DNA of 64,000 nucleotides from Flagellimonas chongwuensis (GCF_013376415.1 NZ_WYET01000005.1:1-64000), one strand, 5' to 3'. Counted from the stretch's first letter, positions 8,048-20,537 are shown. Notes: generated from the letters alone by a model not told the origin. A program made the numbers and translations.

Positions 8048-9637
8048 ATGGATTTTGAAAAGGAAATAGCGAAACGTAGAACTTTTGGCATTATCTCCCA
8101 CCCCGATGCAGGTAAAACTACACTGACCGAAAAACTTTTGTTGTTCGGTGGTGCCATTCAAGAAGCCGGTGCGGTAAAAAGTAATAAAATCAAAAAATCC
8201 GCCACCAGTGATTTTATGGAAATCGAACGCCAAAGGGGAATTTCTGTTGCAACTTCTGTACTGGCCTTTATTTATAAGGACAAAAAAATAAATATTCTAG
8301 ATACCCCTGGACACAAGGATTTTGCCGAGGATACCTTCCGAACTTTGACCGCTGTTGACAGCGTTATCGTTGTAATCGATGTAGCCAAAGGTGTCGAGGA
8401 ACAGACAGAGAAATTGGTAGAGGTTTGCCGTATGCGCAACATCCCCATGATTGTTTTCATCAACAAATTGGACCGCGAAGGTAAAGATGCATTCGACCTT
8501 TTGGATGAGGTAGAACAAAAGTTGGGCTTAACGGTAACCCCGCTGAGTTTCCCCATTGGAATGGGATACGATTTTAAGGGTATCTATAACATTTACGAGA
8601 AAAACATTAACCTGTTTAGCGGCAATAGCAAAAAGAATATCGAGGAGACGATTGCCTTTGATAACTTGGACAATCCTGAACTTGAGAAATTGATTGGTAC
8701 AAATGCTGCTGATGAACTACGAGGTAATTTAGAGTTGGTAGAAGGAGTTTATCCCGATTTTGACCAAGATGCCTATTTGAAAGGCGAATTGCAGCCGGTA
8801 TTTTTTGGCTCTGCTCTGAACAATTTTGGAGTTCGGGAACTACTGGATTGCTTTGTGAACATCGCTCCTTCCCCAAGGCCAAAGAAAGCCGAAGAACGTT
8901 TGGTAAAGGCCAACGAAAAGGACTTCTCGGGTTTTGTATTTAAGATACATGCCAATATGGATCCTAAGCACCGTGACCGTCTTGCCTTTGTAAAGATAGT
9001 ATCCGGTACTTTCGAACGAAACACCCCTTACTTGCATGTACGTCAAGGTAAAAAGCTTAAATTTTCCAGTCCCAATGCTTTTTTTGCCGAGAAAAAAGAA
9101 ATCGTAGATATTTCCTATCCCGGTGACATTGTAGGGCTTCATGATACTGGGAACTTTAAAATAGGGGACACGTTGACCAGCGGTGAAGAGCTGCATTACA
9201 AGGGAATTCCAAGTTTCTCACCGGAACATTTCAGATATATCAACAATGCGGACCCCATGAAAGCGAAGCAATTGTACAAAGGTATCGACCAGTTAATGGA
9301 CGAAGGGGTTGCCCAATTGTTCACCTTGGAGTTAAACGGCCGAAAAATCATCGGAACTGTGGGTGCGTTGCAATACGAGGTAATTCAATATCGACTTGAG
9401 CATGAATATGGGGCCAAGTGTACCTACGAAAATTTCCCCGTGCACAAAGCCTGTTGGGTAGAGCCTAAAGATGAAAAAAACGAAGAGTTTCAAGAATTTA
9501 AAAGGGTAAAGCAAAAGTTTTTGGCCACAGACAAAAAAGGTCAGTTGGTATTTTTGGCAGATTCTCCGTTTTCACTTCAAATGACACAGCAAAAGTATCC
9601 TTCGGTGAAATTGCACTATACTTCGGAATTTGAGTAA
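8048..9637 (+). CDS. prfC: Peptide chain release factor 3
   Basis: 529 residues from the chosen ATG. The protein opens MDFEKEIAKRRTFGIISHPDAGKTT, whose AKRRTF and G1 loop (SHPDAGKT) align with the N-terminus of bacterial RF3; G3 is DTPGHKDF and G4 NKLD. RF3 is a translational GTPase that removes RF1/RF2 from the ribosome after peptide release. A GTG at 8003 would add 15 residues, but these are not family-like and a promoter element lies inside them. The gene stands alone, read rightward, with a divergent surface operon on its left. GTPase, EF-Tu-like domain 2 and the RF3 C-terminal domain are all present at full length. Confidence 0.96.
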   Translation: MDFEKEIAKRRTFGIISHPDAGKTTLTEKLLLFGGAIQEAGAVKSNKIKKSATSDFMEIERQRGISVATSVLAFIYKDKKINILDTPGHKDFAEDTFRTLTAVDSVIVVIDVAKGVEEQTEKLVEVCRMRNIPMIVFINKLDREGKDAFDLLDEVEQKLGLTVTPLSFPIGMGYDFKGIYNIYEKNINLFSGNSKKNIEETIAFDNLDNPELEKLIGTNAADELRGNLELVEGVYPDFDQDAYLKGELQPVFFGSALNNFGVRELLDCFVNIAPSPRPKKAEERLVKANEKDFSGFVFKIHANMDPKHRDRLAFVKIVSGTFERNTPYLHVRQGKKLKFSSPNAFFAEKKEIVDISYPGDIVGLHDTGNFKIGDTLTSGEELHYKGIPSFSPEHFRYINNADPMKAKQLYKGIDQLMDEGVAQLFTLELNGRKIIGTVGALQYEVIQYRLEHEYGAKCTYENFPVHKACWVEPKDEKNEEFQEFKRVKQKFLATDKKGQLVFLADSPFSLQMTQQKYPSVKLHYTSEFE

Positions 9638-9741
9638 CCCCCTAAGCCAAATCATTTACACAATTGATTATTAATTGATTACACAGTTCGAATCTGTTTT
9701 TTTCGTACATTGATTAATGTAACCAATTAAATAATCAGATT

Positions 9742-10173
9742 ATGACTACTTCGGAAAAACCACCTGTTTGGTTCTGGGTGGTGAGCGTAATAGCTCTTTT
9801 ATGGAATTTGGTAGGCGTTATGAACTATCTCAATCAAGCATTTAATCAAGTAGCTCTATTAGAAGCTATGGACCAAGCACAACGAACAGCTTTTGAAGGC
9901 ATCCCGGCTTGGGCAACGGCCGCTTTTGCTATTGCGGTTTTTTCAGGCGCATTGGCTTGCATCGGGCTTTTACTGCGTAAGAAGTGGGCCAGAACATTTT
10001 TTGTTATCTCACTGATTGCTGCTGTCGCACAGTTTATCCACTGGCTGTTCATATCAAATGCCGTAGAGGCTTTTGGACCATCTACCTATACAATGCCGTT
10101 GATTGTTATAATTATTGGGATTTACCTGATATTCTTTTCAAAAAAAGGAATTCAAAAGGGATGGTTGAAATAA
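9742..10173 (+). CDS. Small four-helix membrane protein of unknown function
   Basis: 143 residues with four predicted membrane helices (about 9-29, 55-75, 83-105 and 115-132) and a short basic tail. The opening TTSEKPPVWFWVVSVIALLWNLVGVMNYL resembles a small family widespread in Flavobacteriia that databases sometimes label sugar transporter without evidence. No catalytic motif or substrate signature is visible. It is a single-gene unit between prfC and a strong bidirectional terminator. Confidence 0.75.
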   Translation: MTTSEKPPVWFWVVSVIALLWNLVGVMNYLNQAFNQVALLEAMDQAQRTAFEGIPAWATAAFAIAVFSGALACIGLLLRKKWARTFFVISLIAAVAQFIHWLFISNAVEAFGPSTYTMPLIVIIIGIYLIFFSKKGIQKGWLK

Positions 10174-10207
10174 AAAAAGGCCCTGAAATATTTCAGGGCC
10201 TTTTTTT
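10172..10207. terminator. Bidirectional terminator between convergent genes
   Basis: An almost perfect palindrome, AAAAAAAGGCCCTGAAA / TTTCAGGGCCTTTTTTT with a two-base loop, sits between the small membrane protein (plus strand) and the DUF3467 gene (minus strand). It overlaps both stop codons and provides a U-tract in each direction. Confidence 0.93.
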
Positions 10208-10517
10208 ATGCTTCACCAGTGGGTCCAAAATTTAGTGGAATCGCTGGTTGCTCGTAGTCTTGAATTGTTCCGTGCGCCTGTTCAAAGCGGCTAACGTTAT
10301 CATTCAATGCCTTGAGCAATTTTTTGGCATGTTGTGGAGTCAATATTATTCTACTTTTTACCTTGGCTTTTGGAGCACCCGGCATCAAGCTAATAAAGTC
10401 CACTACAAATTCAGAGACGGAGTGGTTGATGATGGCAAGATTGGAATAAGTTCCTTCCGCCGTTTTCTCGTCCAACTCAATATTTATCTGTTTCTGATTT
10501 TTCTTTTCTTCGGCCAT
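10206..10517 (-). CDS. DUF3467 domain protein
   Basis: 103 residues, soluble, beginning MAEEKKNQKQINIELDEKTAEGTYSN; the core YSNLAIINHSVSEFVVDF, the PGAPKAKVKSRIILTPQHAKKLL segment and the C-terminal proline-rich tail are the DUF3467 family. Function is unknown. It follows rpoC by 53 bp on the same strand, a frequent arrangement in Bacteroidetes, but a terminator-like hairpin lies between them, so expression may depend on read-through or an internal promoter. Confidence 0.9.
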   Translation of the reverse strand: MAEEKKNQKQINIELDEKTAEGTYSNLAIINHSVSEFVVDFISLMPGAPKAKVKSRIILTPQHAKKLLKALNDNVSRFEQAHGTIQDYEQPAIPLNFGPTGEA

Positions 10518-10530
10518 AAATACTTGTCTT

Positions 10531-10563
10531 AAAAAGAAAAACCCCGACCTAAAGCCAGGGTTT
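10531..10563 (-). terminator. Terminator after rpoC
   Basis: On the minus strand, arm AAACCCTGGC pairs with GTCGGGGTTT (two G-T wobbles) around a five-base loop, followed by a T-rich tract. It lies 8 bp past the rpoC stop and probably ends the long ribosomal/RNA polymerase transcript, perhaps partially given the downstream DUF3467 gene. Confidence 0.75.
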
Positions 10564-10570
10564 ATTTTAT

Positions 10571-13500
10571 TTAGAATTTAAATTCCTCTTTTCGGGCCAT
10601 AATCTCATCGTACTCCTCTTTGGAACCTACAATGATGCTATCATAATCCCTCATACCGGTACCGGCAGGAATTTTATGTCCAACAATTACGTTTTCTTTC
10701 AATCCTTCCAAGGTATCGACTTTACCACTTACAGCGGCTTCGTTCAATACTTTGGTTGTTTCTTGGAACGATGCTGCAGAGATAAATGATTTTGTCTGCA
10801 ACGAAGCTCTTGTAATACCTTGCAAGATTGGGGTAGCAGTAGCTGCTACAGCATCTCTGGCAGACACCAAAGTCTTATCCTCTCTTCTAAGAATTGAGTT
10901 TTCGTCCCTTAGTTCACGTATCGTCACAATCTGTCCTGGCTTCAACCTTTCTGAATCACCGGCGTCCTCAACAACTTTTTTACCGAAAATCTCGTCGTTC
11001 TCGTTGATAAAGTCATCTTTGTGCGCCAATTGGTTCTCCAAGAAGATGGTATCTCCCGGATCTTGGATTTTTACTTTACGCATCATTTGTCTTACAACAA
11101 CCTCAAAGTGCTTATCGTTGATCTTCACACCCTGCAAACGGTATACTTCTTGTACCTCGTTCACCAAGTACTGTTGCACTGCTGATGGCCCTTTGATCGC
11201 CAAGATGTCTTCCGGTGTAATAGAACCATCGGACAATGGCATACCCGCACGTACGTAGTCATTCTCCTGTACCAATATCTGGTTGGACAATTTGACCAAG
11301 TACTTCTTGATATCGCCTGTCTTGGACTCGATGATAATCTCACGGTTACCACGCTTGATCTTACCGAAGGAAACTACACCGTCAATCTCCGATACAACAG
11401 CTGGGTTGGATGGGTTACGCGCTTCGAAAAGCTCGGTCACCCTTGGAAGACCTCCGGTAATATCCCCTGCCTTGGCAGATTTACGTGGGATTTTAACCAA
11501 AATCTTACCTTCCTTCACCTTGTCACCATCATTGATCATCAAGTGAGAACCTACTGGCAGGTTGTACGACCTTAGTGTTTCACCTTTACTGTTCTGAATC
11601 AATAAAGTGGGTATCAGTTTCTTGTTTCTGGACTCGGAAATTACTTTTTCTTGGAAACCGGTTTGTTCATCGATTTCAACCTGATAAGTAACACCTTGCT
11701 CAATATTCTCGTAAGCAATCTGTCCAGAGAACTCCGAAACGATTACACCGTTATATGGATCCCATTCACAAATCACAGTTCCCTTGGTAATCTTCTCACC
11801 GTCCTTAATGAACAATTGAGAACCATAAGGAATATTATTTGTACTTAAAGTGATTCCTGTTTTCTGATCTACAATCTTAACTTCAGAAGTTCTGGAGATA
11901 ACAATGTTGGTTTTTTTACCATCGCTTCCTTCACCTTCAACAACTCGCAAGTCCTCGATTTCGGCAACACCATCAAATTTGGACTCCAATTTGTTATCCT
12001 CGGATATGTTACCTGCAATACCCCCTACGTGGAAAGTACGCAATGTCAACTGTGTACCAGGCTCACCGATGGACTGTGCGGCAACAACACCAACAGCCTC
12101 ACCTCTTTGTACCATTTTATTGGTAGCAAGGTTACGCCCATAACATTTGGCACAGATACCTTGTGCAGCCTCACATGTTAACGGAGACCTTACTTCTACC
12201 TTTTCGATTGGAGCTGCCTCTACCCTTCTAACATCAGCCTCGTTGATTTCCTGTCCTGCTCTCAGTACAAGCTCTTCGGTCAATGGGTTGTACACATCGT
12301 GCAACGATACCCTACCCAAGATTCTCTCACCTAGGCTTTCAACAATCTCCTCATTTTTCTTCAATGGCTCTACTTCGATACCTCTCAAGGTTTCACAATC
12401 TTCGCTATTCACGATAACATCTTGAGAAACATCCACCAAACGTCGAGTCAAGTAACCCGCATCCGCCGTTTTCAAAGCGGTATCCGCAAGACCTTTACGC
12501 GCACCGTGGGTAGAGATAAAGTATTCCAAAATCGATAGACCTTCCTTAAAGTTGGAAAGAATCGGGTTTTCGATAATTTCACCACCACCTGCAGTAGATT
12601 TTTTAGGCTTGGCCATCAAACCACGCATACCGGTCAACTGACGAATCTGCTCTTTGGAACCCCTTGCACCGGAATCCAACATCATATACACAGAGTTGAA
12701 CCCTTGTTTGTCCTCACGGATTCGTTTCATCGCCAATTCGGTCAACATAGCGTTGGTAGAGGTCCAAACGTCGATTACCTGGTTGTAACGCTCGTTGTTG
12801 GTGATAAGACCCATGTTATAGTTCATCATAATACCATCGACCTGCTCGTTTGCCTCACCGATCATATCCTGCTTTTCAGCAGGAATGATAATATCACCTA
12901 AACTGAATGATAGACCACCTTTAAAGGCGAAATCGTATCCCATGGCCTTGATTTTATCCAAGAAATCAGCCGTTGTAGGCACATCGGTTACCGCAAGAAT
13001 GTCCCCGATAATATTTCTAAGGGCCTTCTTGTTCAATACTTGGTTGATGAATCCTGCTTGCTCTGGCACTTCAGTGTTGAACAATACACGACCTACAGTA
13101 GTTTCAATGATTTGATAGACCAACTCACCTTCTTCGTTAAAGTCTTTTGCTCTAACCTTGATTCCGGCGTTAAGCGAAACTTTTCTCTCGTTGAAGGCTA
13201 TTTCTACCTCTTCAGAAGAATAGAAGGTCAACCCTTCACCCAATACAGGCTCTTCTGGAGTAGATTTCTTATGCTTGGTCATATAGTACAATCCCAAGAC
13301 CATATCCTGAGATGGTACGGTAATCGGAGAACCGTTCGCTGGGTTAAGGATGTTCTGTGAAGCCAACATCAATAATTGAGCTTCCAAAATGGCCTCTGGT
13401 CCCAATGGCAAGTGAACTGCCATCTGATCCCCATCAAAATCCGCGTTAAATGCGGTACATGCCAATGGGTGCAAACGAATCGCCTTACCCTCGATAAGTT

Positions 13501-14869
13501 TTGGCTGGAACGCTTGTATACCCAATCTGTGCAATGTGGGGGCACGGTTCAACAATACAGGGTGTCCTTTAAGGACGTTTTCAAGAATATCCCATACTAC
13601 GGGCTCTTTCTTGTCTATAATCTTTTTCGCAGATTTAACGGTCTTTACAATACCTCTTTCAATCAACTTACGGATGATGAAAGGCTTGTATAGCTCGGCC
13701 GCCATATCTTTTGGAAGACCACATTCGTACAATTTCAATTCCGGTCCAACGACGATTACGGAACGAGCGGAGTAATCCACACGTTTACCCAAAAGGTTTT
13801 GACGGAAACGACCTTGCTTACCTTTCAAGGAATCGGAAAGGGATTTTAATGGTCTGTTTGATTCTGTTTTTACCGCAGATGCTTTTCTTGTGTTATCGAA
13901 AAGGGAATCCACCGCTTCTTGAAGCATACGCTTTTCGTTCCTCAAGATCACTTCAGGTGCCTTGATTTCCATCAAACGCTTCAAACGGTTGTTACGGATG
14001 ATTACCCTACGGTAAAGGTCGTTCAAATCGGAAGTCGCAAAACGACCACCGTCCAATGGCACCAACGGACGCAATTCTGGTGGGATCACAGGAATCACCT
14101 TCATGATCATCCACTCAGGGTTGTTCTCCCTGTTCCCTTGCGACTCACGCAAAGCCTCCACTACTTGAAGACGCTTCAAGGCTTCGGTCTTACGCTGTTT
14201 TGAAGTCTCTGTATTTGCCTTGTGGCGAAGTTCGTATGACAATTGTTCCAAATCGATTCTGGACAAAATGTCAATCAAACACTCGGCACCCATTTTGGCA
14301 ATGAACTTGTTTGGATCGGTATCCTCCAAGTATTGGTTCTCGGTAGGAATAGATTCCAATATGTTCAAGTATTCCTCCTCGGTCAAGAAATCCATTTTCT
14401 GGATTTCTTCACCTTCTGGACCTTTGGCAATACCTGGCTGAATAACCACATACCTTTCGTAGTATATGATCATATCCAGTTTTTTGGACGGCAATCCCAA
14501 AAGGTAACCTATTTTGTTTGGCAACGAACGGAAGTACCAAATGTGTGCTACGGGAACCACAAGGTTAATGTGCCCTACACGGTCTCTACGTACTTTCTTC
14601 TCCGTCACTTCAACACCACAACGATCACAAACGATTCCGCGGTAACGGATTCTCTTGTATTTACCACAGGCACACTCATAATCCTTTACAGGACCAAAAA
14701 TACGCTCGCAGAACAATCCATCACGCTCTGGTTTGTGCGTTCTATAGTTAATGGTTTCAGGCTTCAACACTTCTCCACGGGACTCTGCCAAGATGGACTC
14801 GGGAGAGGCCAATCCGATGGAAATTTTATTGAACCTTTTTTGTGCGTTATTATCTTTTATTCTAGCCAT
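10571..14869 (-). CDS. rpoC: DNA-directed RNA polymerase subunit beta'
   Basis: 1432 residues. The N-terminal zinc site (CACGKY...CDRCG, about 66-90), the catalytic [12 protein letters not shown] motif that holds the Mg ion (about 470-480), and the second zinc cluster ([13 protein letters not shown], about 895-907) are intact. It forms the clamp and active centre of RNA polymerase with beta. It follows rpoB by 39 bp and is the last gene of the secE-to-rpoC cluster. Length is as expected for Bacteroidetes beta', slightly longer than E. coli. Confidence 0.99.
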   Translation of the reverse strand: MARIKDNNAQKRFNKISIGLASPESILAESRGEVLKPETINYRTHKPERDGLFCERIFGPVKDYECACGKYKRIRYRGIVCDRCGVEVTEKKVRRDRVGHINLVVPVAHIWYFRSLPNKIGYLLGLPSKKLDMIIYYERYVVIQPGIAKGPEGEEIQKMDFLTEEEYLNILESIPTENQYLEDTDPNKFIAKMGAECLIDILSRIDLEQLSYELRHKANTETSKQRKTEALKRLQVVEALRESQGNRENNPEWMIMKVIPVIPPELRPLVPLDGGRFATSDLNDLYRRVIIRNNRLKRLMEIKAPEVILRNEKRMLQEAVDSLFDNTRKASAVKTESNRPLKSLSDSLKGKQGRFRQNLLGKRVDYSARSVIVVGPELKLYECGLPKDMAAELYKPFIIRKLIERGIVKTVKSAKKIIDKKEPVVWDILENVLKGHPVLLNRAPTLHRLGIQAFQPKLIEGKAIRLHPLACTAFNADFDGDQMAVHLPLGPEAILEAQLLMLASQNILNPANGSPITVPSQDMVLGLYYMTKHKKSTPEEPVLGEGLTFYSSEEVEIAFNERKVSLNAGIKVRAKDFNEEGELVYQIIETTVGRVLFNTEVPEQAGFINQVLNKKALRNIIGDILAVTDVPTTADFLDKIKAMGYDFAFKGGLSFSLGDIIIPAEKQDMIGEANEQVDGIMMNYNMGLITNNERYNQVIDVWTSTNAMLTELAMKRIREDKQGFNSVYMMLDSGARGSKEQIRQLTGMRGLMAKPKKSTAGGGEIIENPILSNFKEGLSILEYFISTHGARKGLADTALKTADAGYLTRRLVDVSQDVIVNSEDCETLRGIEVEPLKKNEEIVESLGERILGRVSLHDVYNPLTEELVLRAGQEINEADVRRVEAAPIEKVEVRSPLTCEAAQGICAKCYGRNLATNKMVQRGEAVGVVAAQSIGEPGTQLTLRTFHVGGIAGNISEDNKLESKFDGVAEIEDLRVVEGEGSDGKKTNIVISRTSEVKIVDQKTGITLSTNNIPYGSQLFIKDGEKITKGTVICEWDPYNGVIVSEFSGQIAYENIEQGVTYQVEIDEQTGFQEKVISESRNKKLIPTLLIQNSKGETLRSYNLPVGSHLMINDGDKVKEGKILVKIPRKSAKAGDITGGLPRVTELFEARNPSNPAVVSEIDGVVSFGKIKRGNREIIIESKTGDIKKYLVKLSNQILVQENDYVRAGMPLSDGSITPEDILAIKGPSAVQQYLVNEVQEVYRLQGVKINDKHFEVVVRQMMRKVKIQDPGDTIFLENQLAHKDDFINENDEIFGKKVVEDAGDSERLKPGQIVTIRELRDENSILRREDKTLVSARDAVAATATPILQGITRASLQTKSFISAASFQETTKVLNEAAVSGKVDTLEGLKENVIVGHKIPAGTGMRDYDSIIVGSKEEYDEIMARKEEFKF

Positions 14870-14908
14870 AACAATATGGTGATGATATAATTAATGTAAT
14901 ATAGTGTT

Positions 14909-17900
14909 CTACTCTTCCAAACGGATATCCAAGCCCAAACCTTTAAGTTCGTGCATCAATACGTTGAAAGATTCTGGCAATCCAGGTTCTGGCATGGTCT
15001 CACCTTTTACGATGGTCTCATAGGTCTTGGCCCTACCGATCACGTCATCCGACTTAACGGTCAATATCTCCCTAAGGGTAGATGATGCTCCGTAGGCTTC
15101 CAATGCCCATACTTCCATCTCTCCAAAACGCTGACCACCAAACTGAGCTTTACCACCCAATGGTTGCTGCGTGATCAAAGAGTATGGTCCAATAGACCTT
15201 GCGTGCATCTTATCGTCTACCATGTGACCTAGTTTCAACATGTAGATGACACCAACGGTTGCACGTTGATCGAAACGCTGACCTGTTCCACCATCATATA
15301 GGTAGGTGTGTCCGAATCTTGGTACACCTGCATCATCGGTAATCTTGTTGATTTCGTCCAATGAGGCACCATCAAAAATTGGAGTCGCATATTTTTGACC
15401 CAACTTTAATCCGGCCCATCCCAATACGGTTTCGTAGATCTGACCAATGTTCATCCTTGAAGGTACACCAAGTGGGTTCAATACGATATCCACTGGGGTT
15501 CCGTCTTCCAAGAACGGCATATCTTCTTGACGAACGATACGGGCAACAATACCTTTGTTACCGTGACGACCTGCCATTTTATCACCTACTTTAAGCTTAC
15601 GCTTTTTGGCGATGTAAACTTTGGCCAACTTCATGATACCTGCAGGAAGCTCATCCCCAACGGAGATGGTAAACTTGTCCCTTCTCAGGTTACCTTGAAT
15701 ATCGTTCAATTTGATTTTGTAGTTGTGCAACAAATCGGCCACCAATGCATTGGTATCGTCATCCGTTGTCCAGCTACCACCTACCAAGTGAGCGAAATCG
15801 TCAACAGCGTTCAACATTTTGATGGTGTATTTCTTTCCTTTTGGAAGTACTTCTTCACCCAAATCGTTGATTACACCTTGCGATGTTTTTCCACTGATCA
15901 ATCCGAACAACTTCTCGATCAATTCATCTTTTAGTTGTTGGAACTTCACTTCGTAGTCCATCTCCAATCTTGAAATGGCCTCTTTATCTTCAGAACGCTT
16001 TCTCTTGTCCTTGATGGAACGGGAGAACAATTTCTTGTCGATTACAACACCTCTCAAGGATGGTGAAGCTTTCAATGAAGCATCCTTAACGTCACCTGCC
16101 TTATCACCAAAGATGGCACGCAACAGTTTTTCTTCTGGAGTTGGGTCGGATTCTCCTTTAGGAGTAATCTTACCGATCAAGATATCACCAGGTTTTACTT
16201 CGGCACCGATACGGATCATACCGTACTCGTCCAAGTCCTTGGTTGCCTCTTCGGATACGTTTGGAATATCGTTTGTCAATTCCTCAGCACCCAATTTGGT
16301 GTCCCTTACTTCAAGAGAGTACTCATCTACGTGGATAGAGGTAAAGATATCCTCGCGTACCACTTTTTCAGAGATTACTATCGCATCCTCAAAGTTGTAT
16401 CCTTTCCAAGGCATAAAGGCAACCTTCATGTTTCTACCCAAGGCCAATTCACCTTTTTCGGTAGCGTATCCTTCACAAAGTACCTGACCTTTTTTCACCT
16501 TGTCACCTTTTCTTACGATAGGCTTCAAGTTGATACTGGTTCCTTGGTTTGTTTTTCTAAACTTCACCAATTGGTACGTTTTAGAATCCTCGTCAAAGCT
16601 TACCAATCGCTCTTCATCGGTTCTATCATACTTAATGGTAATTTTCTGTGCATCCACATATTCCACAACTCCATCTCCCTCTGCATTAATCAATACTCGG
16701 GAATCGGTAGCTACCTGTCTTTCCAGACCTGTTCCCACAATCGGAGAATCTGGACGCAACAATGGAACTGCTTGACGCATCATGTTAGATCCCATCAACG
16801 CACGGTTCGCATCATCGTGCTCCAAGAACGGAATCAACGATGCGGAAATGGAAGCGATTTGGTTCGGTGCAACGTCGGTATATTTTACTTCCGTTGGATC
16901 CACAACCGGGAAATCACCTTCTTCACGGGCAATTACCTTTTCCCTTTCAATGGTACCGTCATCCGCTAATGGAATGTTGGCTTGGGCAATCTTCATTCCT
17001 TCCTCTTCCTCTGCACTTAGGTAAATGTGGTTTTTGGTATCCACTTTACCATCCTCTACTTTACGGTAAGGAGTTTCCAAGAAGCCCATATTGTTCACTT
17101 TGGCAAATACGGACAATGAAGATATCAAACCAATGTTCGGACCTTCAGGTGTCTCGATTGGACACAATCTTCCGTAGTGCGTATAATGAACGTCACGCAC
17201 CTCGAAACCGGCTCTTTCACGAGAAAGACCACCTGGCCCTAGTGCGGACAATCTTCTTTTGTGTGTAATCTCGGCCAACGGGTTGGTCTGGTCCATGAAC
17301 TGGGACAACTGGTTGGTTCCGAAGAATGAGTTGATCACGGAAGACAATGTCTTTGCGTTGATCAAATCTATCGGGGTAAACACTTCGTTGTCACGAACGT
17401 TCATACGCTCACGGATGGTACGGGCCATACGTGCCAAACCTACGCCGAACTGCTGGGACAATTGTTCCCCAACGGTTCTAACACGACGGTTGGACAAGTG
17501 ATCAATATCATCAATCTCCGCTTTGGAGTTGATCAACTCGATCAAATATTTAATAATGGTAATGATATCTTCCTTGGTCAACACTTGTTTGTCCATTCCG
17601 ATATCCAATCCCAATTTTTTGTTCATTCTGTAACGACCTACTTCACCTAAGTTGTAACGTTGGTCGGAGAAGAACAATTTATCGATAATACCACGAGCCG
17701 TTTCCTCATCTGGTGGCTCGGCATTACGTAACTGTCTATAGATATGCTCTACCGCTTCTTTTTCAGAGTTGGTAGGATCCTTTTGCAAGGTGTTATGGAT
17801 AATGGCGTAATCGGATTGCGCATTGTTTTCCTTGTGAAGCAAAATGGTCTTCACATCGGCATCAATGATCTCATCGATATGCTCTTTTTCCAAAACTGTA

Positions 17901-18718
17901 TCACGATCAAGTACAATTTCGTTTCTTTCGATGGAAACCACTTCACCTGTATCCTCGTCCACGAAATCCTCATGCCATGTGTTCAACACCCTAGCGGCCA
18001 ATTTACGGCCCAATACTTTTTTAAGTCCGGATTTGGAAACCTTTACTTCTTCCGAAAGGTCGAAGATTTCCAAAATGTCCTTGTCCCTTTCGAAGCCGAT
18101 GGCACGGAACAAAGTGGTTACCGGTAATTTTTTCTTCCTATCAATGTAGGCATACATCACCGAGTTGATATCGGTGGCGAATTCGATCCAGGAGCCTTTG
18201 AAAGGAATCACCCTTGCCGAATACAATTTTGTCCCGTTTGCGTGGAAAGATTGTCCAAAGAAAACTCCTGGAGATCTGTGCAACTGGGATACTACAACAC
18301 GTTCCGCTCCGTTGATAACGAAAGTACCACTTGGGGTCATGTAAGGGATGGTCCCCAAATACACGTCCTGTACAATGGTTTCAAAATCTTCGTGCTCTGG
18401 ATCGGTACAGTATAATTTTAGACGTGCCTTTAACGGTACGCTATAGGTAAGTCCACGCTCGATACATTCTTGGATGGAGTATCTTGGTGGATCTATGAAG
18501 TAATCCAAAAACTCAAGTACAAACTGATTTCTGGTATCGGTGATTGGAAAATTCTCCATGAAGGTGTTGTAGAGACCTTCGTTTCCTCTTTCGTCAGATT
18601 TAGTTTCAAGCTGGAAAAAGTCTTGGAACGATTTTATCTGAATGTCCAAGAAATCCGGGTATTCCGGTATGTTCTTAGCGGATGCGAAATTAACTCTTTC
18701 AATAGTGTTTGTGAACAT
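14909..18718 (-). CDS. rpoB: DNA-directed RNA polymerase subunit beta
   Basis: 1269 residues, full length for the phylum. The rifampicin-binding segment reads [20 protein letters not shown] followed by LSALGPGG, with the Asp, His and Ser positions most often altered in resistance all wild type. C-terminal motifs [27 protein letters not shown] and [15 protein letters not shown], conserved across bacteria, are present. The gene lies between rplL (127-bp gap with a hairpin) and rpoC. Confidence 0.99.
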   Translation of the reverse strand: MFTNTIERVNFASAKNIPEYPDFLDIQIKSFQDFFQLETKSDERGNEGLYNTFMENFPITDTRNQFVLEFLDYFIDPPRYSIQECIERGLTYSVPLKARLKLYCTDPEHEDFETIVQDVYLGTIPYMTPSGTFVINGAERVVVSQLHRSPGVFFGQSFHANGTKLYSARVIPFKGSWIEFATDINSVMYAYIDRKKKLPVTTLFRAIGFERDKDILEIFDLSEEVKVSKSGLKKVLGRKLAARVLNTWHEDFVDEDTGEVVSIERNEIVLDRDTVLEKEHIDEIIDADVKTILLHKENNAQSDYAIIHNTLQKDPTNSEKEAVEHIYRQLRNAEPPDEETARGIIDKLFFSDQRYNLGEVGRYRMNKKLGLDIGMDKQVLTKEDIITIIKYLIELINSKAEIDDIDHLSNRRVRTVGEQLSQQFGVGLARMARTIRERMNVRDNEVFTPIDLINAKTLSSVINSFFGTNQLSQFMDQTNPLAEITHKRRLSALGPGGLSRERAGFEVRDVHYTHYGRLCPIETPEGPNIGLISSLSVFAKVNNMGFLETPYRKVEDGKVDTKNHIYLSAEEEEGMKIAQANIPLADDGTIEREKVIAREEGDFPVVDPTEVKYTDVAPNQIASISASLIPFLEHDDANRALMGSNMMRQAVPLLRPDSPIVGTGLERQVATDSRVLINAEGDGVVEYVDAQKITIKYDRTDEERLVSFDEDSKTYQLVKFRKTNQGTSINLKPIVRKGDKVKKGQVLCEGYATEKGELALGRNMKVAFMPWKGYNFEDAIVISEKVVREDIFTSIHVDEYSLEVRDTKLGAEELTNDIPNVSEEATKDLDEYGMIRIGAEVKPGDILIGKITPKGESDPTPEEKLLRAIFGDKAGDVKDASLKASPSLRGVVIDKKLFSRSIKDKRKRSEDKEAISRLEMDYEVKFQQLKDELIEKLFGLISGKTSQGVINDLGEEVLPKGKKYTIKMLNAVDDFAHLVGGSWTTDDDTNALVADLLHNYKIKLNDIQGNLRRDKFTISVGDELPAGIMKLAKVYIAKKRKLKVGDKMAGRHGNKGIVARIVRQEDMPFLEDGTPVDIVLNPLGVPSRMNIGQIYETVLGWAGLKLGQKYATPIFDGASLDEINKITDDAGVPRFGHTYLYDGGTGQRFDQRATVGVIYMLKLGHMVDDKMHARSIGPYSLITQQPLGGKAQFGGQRFGEMEVWALEAYGASSTLREILTVKSDDVIGRAKTYETIVKGETMPEPGLPESFNVLMHELKGLGLDIRLEE

Positions 18719-18792
18719 CTATGGACAAATTTTGATCGTGATTACTAAGTGGGTTGGTGTACGGCTTTATACACTCCTTATATAAATAGGCT

Positions 18793-18820
18793 AAGGTCTA
18801 ACCAAAAATGGAAAGACCTT
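18793..18820 (-). other. Hairpin in the rplL-rpoB spacer
   Basis: In the minus-strand transcript AAGGTCT and AGACCTT form a seven-base stem around a 14-base loop, with no U-tract after it. In other bacteria the rplL-rpoB spacer holds an attenuator or RNA-processing site that lowers rpoBC expression relative to ribosomal proteins. By position I infer the same kind of role here; the stem alone is weak evidence. Confidence 0.4.
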
Positions 18821-18845
18821 AACCAAGTTCTAATGGGAAAAGCGA

Positions 18846-19226
18846 TTATTTAAGCTCAACTTCTGCTCCAGCTTCTTCCAATGATTTTTTGATACCTTCT
18901 GCTTCGTCTTTAGAAATACCTTCTTTAACAGCTTTTGGTGCGCTATCAACAATATCCTTAGCCTCTTTAAGACCAAGACCTGTCAATTCTTTCACCAATT
19001 TAACAACTGCCAATTTAGATCCACCAGCAGCAGTAAGTACTACATCAAATTCTGATTTTTCCTCAGCAGCTTCAGCATCACCACCAGCAGCAGCACCGCC
19101 AGCAACAGCTACTGCAGCAGCAGCAGGCTCGATACCATATTCTTCTTTTAAAATGTCGGCCAACTCATTTACCTCTTTTACTGTAAGGTTTACCAACTGT
19201 TCTGCAAAATCTTTTAAATCTGCCAT
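18846..19226 (-). CDS. rplL: Ribosomal protein bL12 (L7/L12)
   Basis: 126 residues. An N-terminal dimerisation part ([26 protein letters not shown]) is followed by an Ala/Gly-rich flexible hinge (about 36-55) and the C-terminal factor-binding domain containing [20 protein letters not shown] and AGAEVELK. It forms the ribosome stalk with uL10 and recruits translational GTPases. It lies 55 bp after rplJ in the conserved rplKAJL-rpoBC order. Confidence 0.98.
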   Translation of the reverse strand: MADLKDFAEQLVNLTVKEVNELADILKEEYGIEPAAAAVAVAGGAAAGGDAEAAEEKSEFDVVLTAAGGSKLAVVKLVKELTGLGLKEAKDIVDSAPKAVKEGISKDEAEGIKKSLEEAGAEVELK

Positions 19227-19281
19227 TTTTCTATCGTTTAATAAAAATGTTTAAAAATATACTTAGTTTATTGTGCGCGAA

Positions 19282-19800
19282 TTATTCTTTTTCAGACAAA
19301 GTCTTAAGGATACCTGCCAATTTACCACCACCAGACTTAAGTCCAGAAATAACGTTTTTGGCTGGGGATTGCAACAATCCGATGATATCTCCGATAACTT
19401 CTTCTTTGGACTTGATATTAACAAGTGCATCAAGATTGTTATCGCCGATATACACTGCCTCTTCAATAAAGGCACCTTTCAACAATGGTTTATCTGATTT
19501 TTTTCTAAAGTTCTTGATAAGTTTCGCAGGTGCATTTCCTGTTTCGGACAACATCAAAGATGTGTTGCCTTTCAAAACTTCAGGAAGTTCACCGAATTCC
19601 TTATCAGAAGCTTCCATTGCTTTTGCAAGCAATGTGTTCTTAACGACCGCAAGCTTAATGTTCGCCTTGAAACACGCTCTTCTTAAGTTAGAGGTGTCCA
19701 CGGCATTCAATCCCGATATATCCGCCAAATAAATGTTTGGATTATCAGCCAACTGTGCAGTCAAGTCTTTTATTACCGTTGCTTTTTCTTCTCTTGTCAT
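19282..19800 (-). CDS. rplJ: Ribosomal protein uL10
   Basis: 172 residues starting MTREEKATVIKDLTAQL, with the rRNA-binding N-terminal domain (SGLNAVDTSNLRRACFKANI) and a C-terminal helix that carries bL12 dimers. Only 24 bp separate it from rplA, so there is no room between the genes for the long L10 leader structure used for autoregulation in proteobacteria; any such element would have to lie inside rplA. Confidence 0.97.
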   Translation of the reverse strand: MTREEKATVIKDLTAQLADNPNIYLADISGLNAVDTSNLRRACFKANIKLAVVKNTLLAKAMEASDKEFGELPEVLKGNTSLMLSETGNAPAKLIKNFRKKSDKPLLKGAFIEEAVYIGDNNLDALVNIKSKEEVIGDIIGLLQSPAKNVISGLKSGGGKLAGILKTLSEKE

Positions 19801-19824
19801 AGTTATAAAAATTGAACTACCAGT

Positions 19825-20517
19825 TTATTGAACTGCTTTTGGATCTAATTGAACACTAGGACTCATAGTACTGGACAAGTAAATACTCTTCATGTACACA
19901 CCTTTAGCTGCGGAAGGCTTCAATTTGATCAATGTGTCGATCAATTCCCTAGCATTTCCTGCAATTTTATCTGCAGAGAAAGATGCTTTTCCGATAGCTG
20001 CGTGCACAATACCTGTTTTGTCCACTTTAAAGTCTATTTTACCGGCCTTAACATCGGAAACGGCTTTTGCCACATCCATAGTTACTGTTCCGGTCTTTGG
20101 ATTGGGCATCAAACCTCTCGGTCCCAAAACTCGTCCTAATGGACCAAGTTTACCCATAACGCTTGGCATAGTGATGATAACATCAACATCTGTCCAACCA
20201 TTTTTGATCTTATCCAAATATTCGTCCAACCCAACAAAGTCCGCACCTGCTTCTTTAGCTTCTGCTTCTTTGTCTGGAGTCACCAATGCCAAAACTTTAA
20301 CGTCCTTACCAGTTCCATGAGGAAGGGTTACAACGCCACGCACCATTTGATTGGCCTTTCTTGGATCCACACCCAAACGAACCGCCAAATCAATGGAAGC
20401 ATCAAATTTTACATTGGTTATTTCTTTTACTAAAGCTGATGCTTCTTCCAAAGAATAGAGTTTATTCTTATCTATCTTGGCTTGAGCCTCTTTTTGCTTT
20501 TTAGTCAATCTTGCCAT
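19825..20517 (-). CDS. rplA: Ribosomal protein uL1
   Basis: 230 residues, starting [20 protein letters not shown]. The uL1 signature region [17 protein letters not shown] and the [13 protein letters not shown] loop are present. It is a mobile L1-stalk protein of the large subunit and in many bacteria represses its own operon. It lies 20 bp after rplK. Confidence 0.98.
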   Translation of the reverse strand: MARLTKKQKEAQAKIDKNKLYSLEEASALVKEITNVKFDASIDLAVRLGVDPRKANQMVRGVVTLPHGTGKDVKVLALVTPDKEAEAKEAGADFVGLDEYLDKIKNGWTDVDVIITMPSVMGKLGPLGRVLGPRGLMPNPKTGTVTMDVAKAVSDVKAGKIDFKVDKTGIVHAAIGKASFSADKIAGNARELIDTLIKLKPSAAKGVYMKSIYLSSTMSPSVQLDPKAVQ

Positions 20518-20537
20518 TTCTTACTTGCTTTCAGATT

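Noticed and set aside
19801..19824. L10-type leader RNA before rplJ
   Set aside because: The gap from rplA is only 24 bp and no conserved fold could fit.
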